Source: Pseudomonas sp. BN102 (GTDB taxonomy: Bacteria; Pseudomonadota; Gammaproteobacteria; Pseudomonadales; Pseudomonadaceae). Taken from it: a stretch of 64,000 nucleotides of DNA. Positions 63,489 through 64,000 of this stretch are shown here, in pieces. How positions within the stretch are numbered: position 1 is the first letter of the stretch; every line of letters starts with the position of its first letter. Position numbers and translations under genes: made by a program. The DNA is taken from the NCBI RefSeq assembly GCF_029871245.1, contig NZ_SSON01000071.1, positions 21,936-85,935 of the forward strand, written 5' to 3'. The notes beneath the pieces were generated by a model. It was not told where the DNA came from and ran no database searches. It saw only the letters and a program-made list of their open reading frames with translations.

Positions 63489-64000
63489 TCAACGAAGGCC
63501 AAGGCCGCGAGCGATAATGCCGCGCAGGATCTGCCGGGTGCCGCCGCGCAGCGAGAAGCTGGGGCAGATCTGGGTGATGTAGGCGAGGGTCTCGCGCAGT
63601 GCCGGTGGCGGCGGATGATCGCGGGTCAGCTCCAGGGCTTCGGCGATCCAGCCAGGTACCGCCTGTTCGAATTCGGTACCCAGGTCCTTGACCAGCGCGG
63701 CCTCCAGGTCGACGTGTTCGCCCCGGTCCAGCTTGTGCGCCACCGCCAGCGACATGGCGCGTAGCACCGCGAGGCGACCGGCCATCCGCCCCAGCAGCGC
63801 GGTCACCGCCCTGCCGGGCTCGACAATGGCACGCAGCTCCGCCAGCCAGCCCTCGATCAGGACCATGGCCGAGTAGATGCGGTCGGGGCCGCTGCGTTCA
63901 TAGGAGAGTTCGGAGGTGACCTGCTTGAAGCCGGAACCTTCTTCGCCGATCAGCGCGTCGGCGGGCAGCAGGACATTCTCGAACAGTACTTCGCAGAAAT
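63489..64000 (-). CDS. Acyl-CoA dehydrogenase, partner subunit (5' end beyond the window)
   Basis: The last 170 codons of an acyl-CoA dehydrogenase: FCEVLFENVLLPADALIGEE leads to FKQVTSELSYERSGPDRIYSAM (substrate-side Arg region), and the C-terminus reads CPSFSLRGGTRQILRGIIARGLGL, the FAD-contacting RGGTxQI motif. The reading frame is open to the window edge. It is the upstream partner of the 62463-63476 gene. Substrate unknown. Confidence 0.9.
   Translation of the reverse strand, partial: FCEVLFENVLLPADALIGEEGSGFKQVTSELSYERSGPDRIYSAMVLIEGWLAELRAIVEPGRAVTALLGRMAGRLAVLRAMSLAVAHKLDRGEHVDLEAALVKDLGTEFEQAVPGWIAEALELTRDHPPPPALRETLAYITQICPSFSLRGGTRQILRGIIARGLGLR

Overview
The window is high-GC chromosome of a Pseudomonas related to the P. 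aeruginosa lineage. From 428 to about 30.7 kb the gene order (nfuA, cti, metH, DUF1883, rlmN-like, cysI, TetR, sohB, SCP2, APH, SDR, TSUP, nudC, fimL, crotonase, nhaB, APC permease, ldcA, dnaQ) is the one I recall for PAO1 PA1847 down to PA1816. This synteny is recalled, not computed. It is ordinary core genome: Fe-S maturation, membrane lipid cis/trans isomerisation, B12-dependent methionine synthesis, sulfite reduction, small acyl-CoA/lipid operons, twitching motility control, Na+/H+ antiport, lysine decarboxylation and the DNA polymerase III proofreading subunit. The intergenic gaps carry a dispersed repeat family (GTAGGTTGG...CCAACCTAC), present once as a 106-bp tandem array at 1-332, and a second family built on GCGAATTCATTCGC palindromes.

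Synteny breaks exactly at the first codons of dnaQ. From about 30.75 to 45.6 kb lies a lower-GC accessory region. It opens with four overlapping genes: three large tyrosine recombinases of different sizes and a small coiled-coil protein, resembling an enlarged Tn554-type tnpABC set. Its cargo is: a BPSL0761-family protein; an Xre repressor divergent from a winged-helix/coiled-coil gene that overlaps an SF2 helicase gene (best candidate for an undescribed, perhaps anti-phage, module); a small gene broken by an in-frame TAG; an orphan MbcA/ParS-like antitoxin; an MvaT-family silencer; a truncated chemotaxis receptor; a membrane-anchored unknown; and a metallo-beta-lactamase-fold protein that has lost its metal ligands. 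dnaQ appears to start with element-derived codons. No second element end or rnhA is visible, so the far end lies outside the window or is lost.

From 45.6 kb to the end is a catabolic region for an acyl-CoA-activated compound. It has two adjacent acyl-CoA dehydrogenase pairs of the heteromeric type, one single acyl-CoA dehydrogenase, a Zn-alcohol dehydrogenase, an MFS permease, an SCP-x-like thiolase, a MaoC pair with one catalytic and one non-catalytic half, an SDR, a coniferyl-aldehyde-type dehydrogenase, a DUF2889 protein, an acyl-CoA ligase and a CaiB/BaiF CoA-transferase. This toolkit resembles degradation of alpha-methyl-branched, steroid or isoprenoid side chains, but no ring-cleavage genes are present and the substrate is unknown. 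The palindrome CCTACCCAC-N-GTGGGTAGG, perfect at 57348 and imperfect at 51707, with a half site at 49196, lies upstream of three transcription units and may be the shared operator. Decay is visible here too: an arylsulfatase pseudogene and an IS1595-family transposase fragment.

No tRNA, rRNA or CRISPR array was seen. Function calls come from motif and family recognition by eye; no database search was run.
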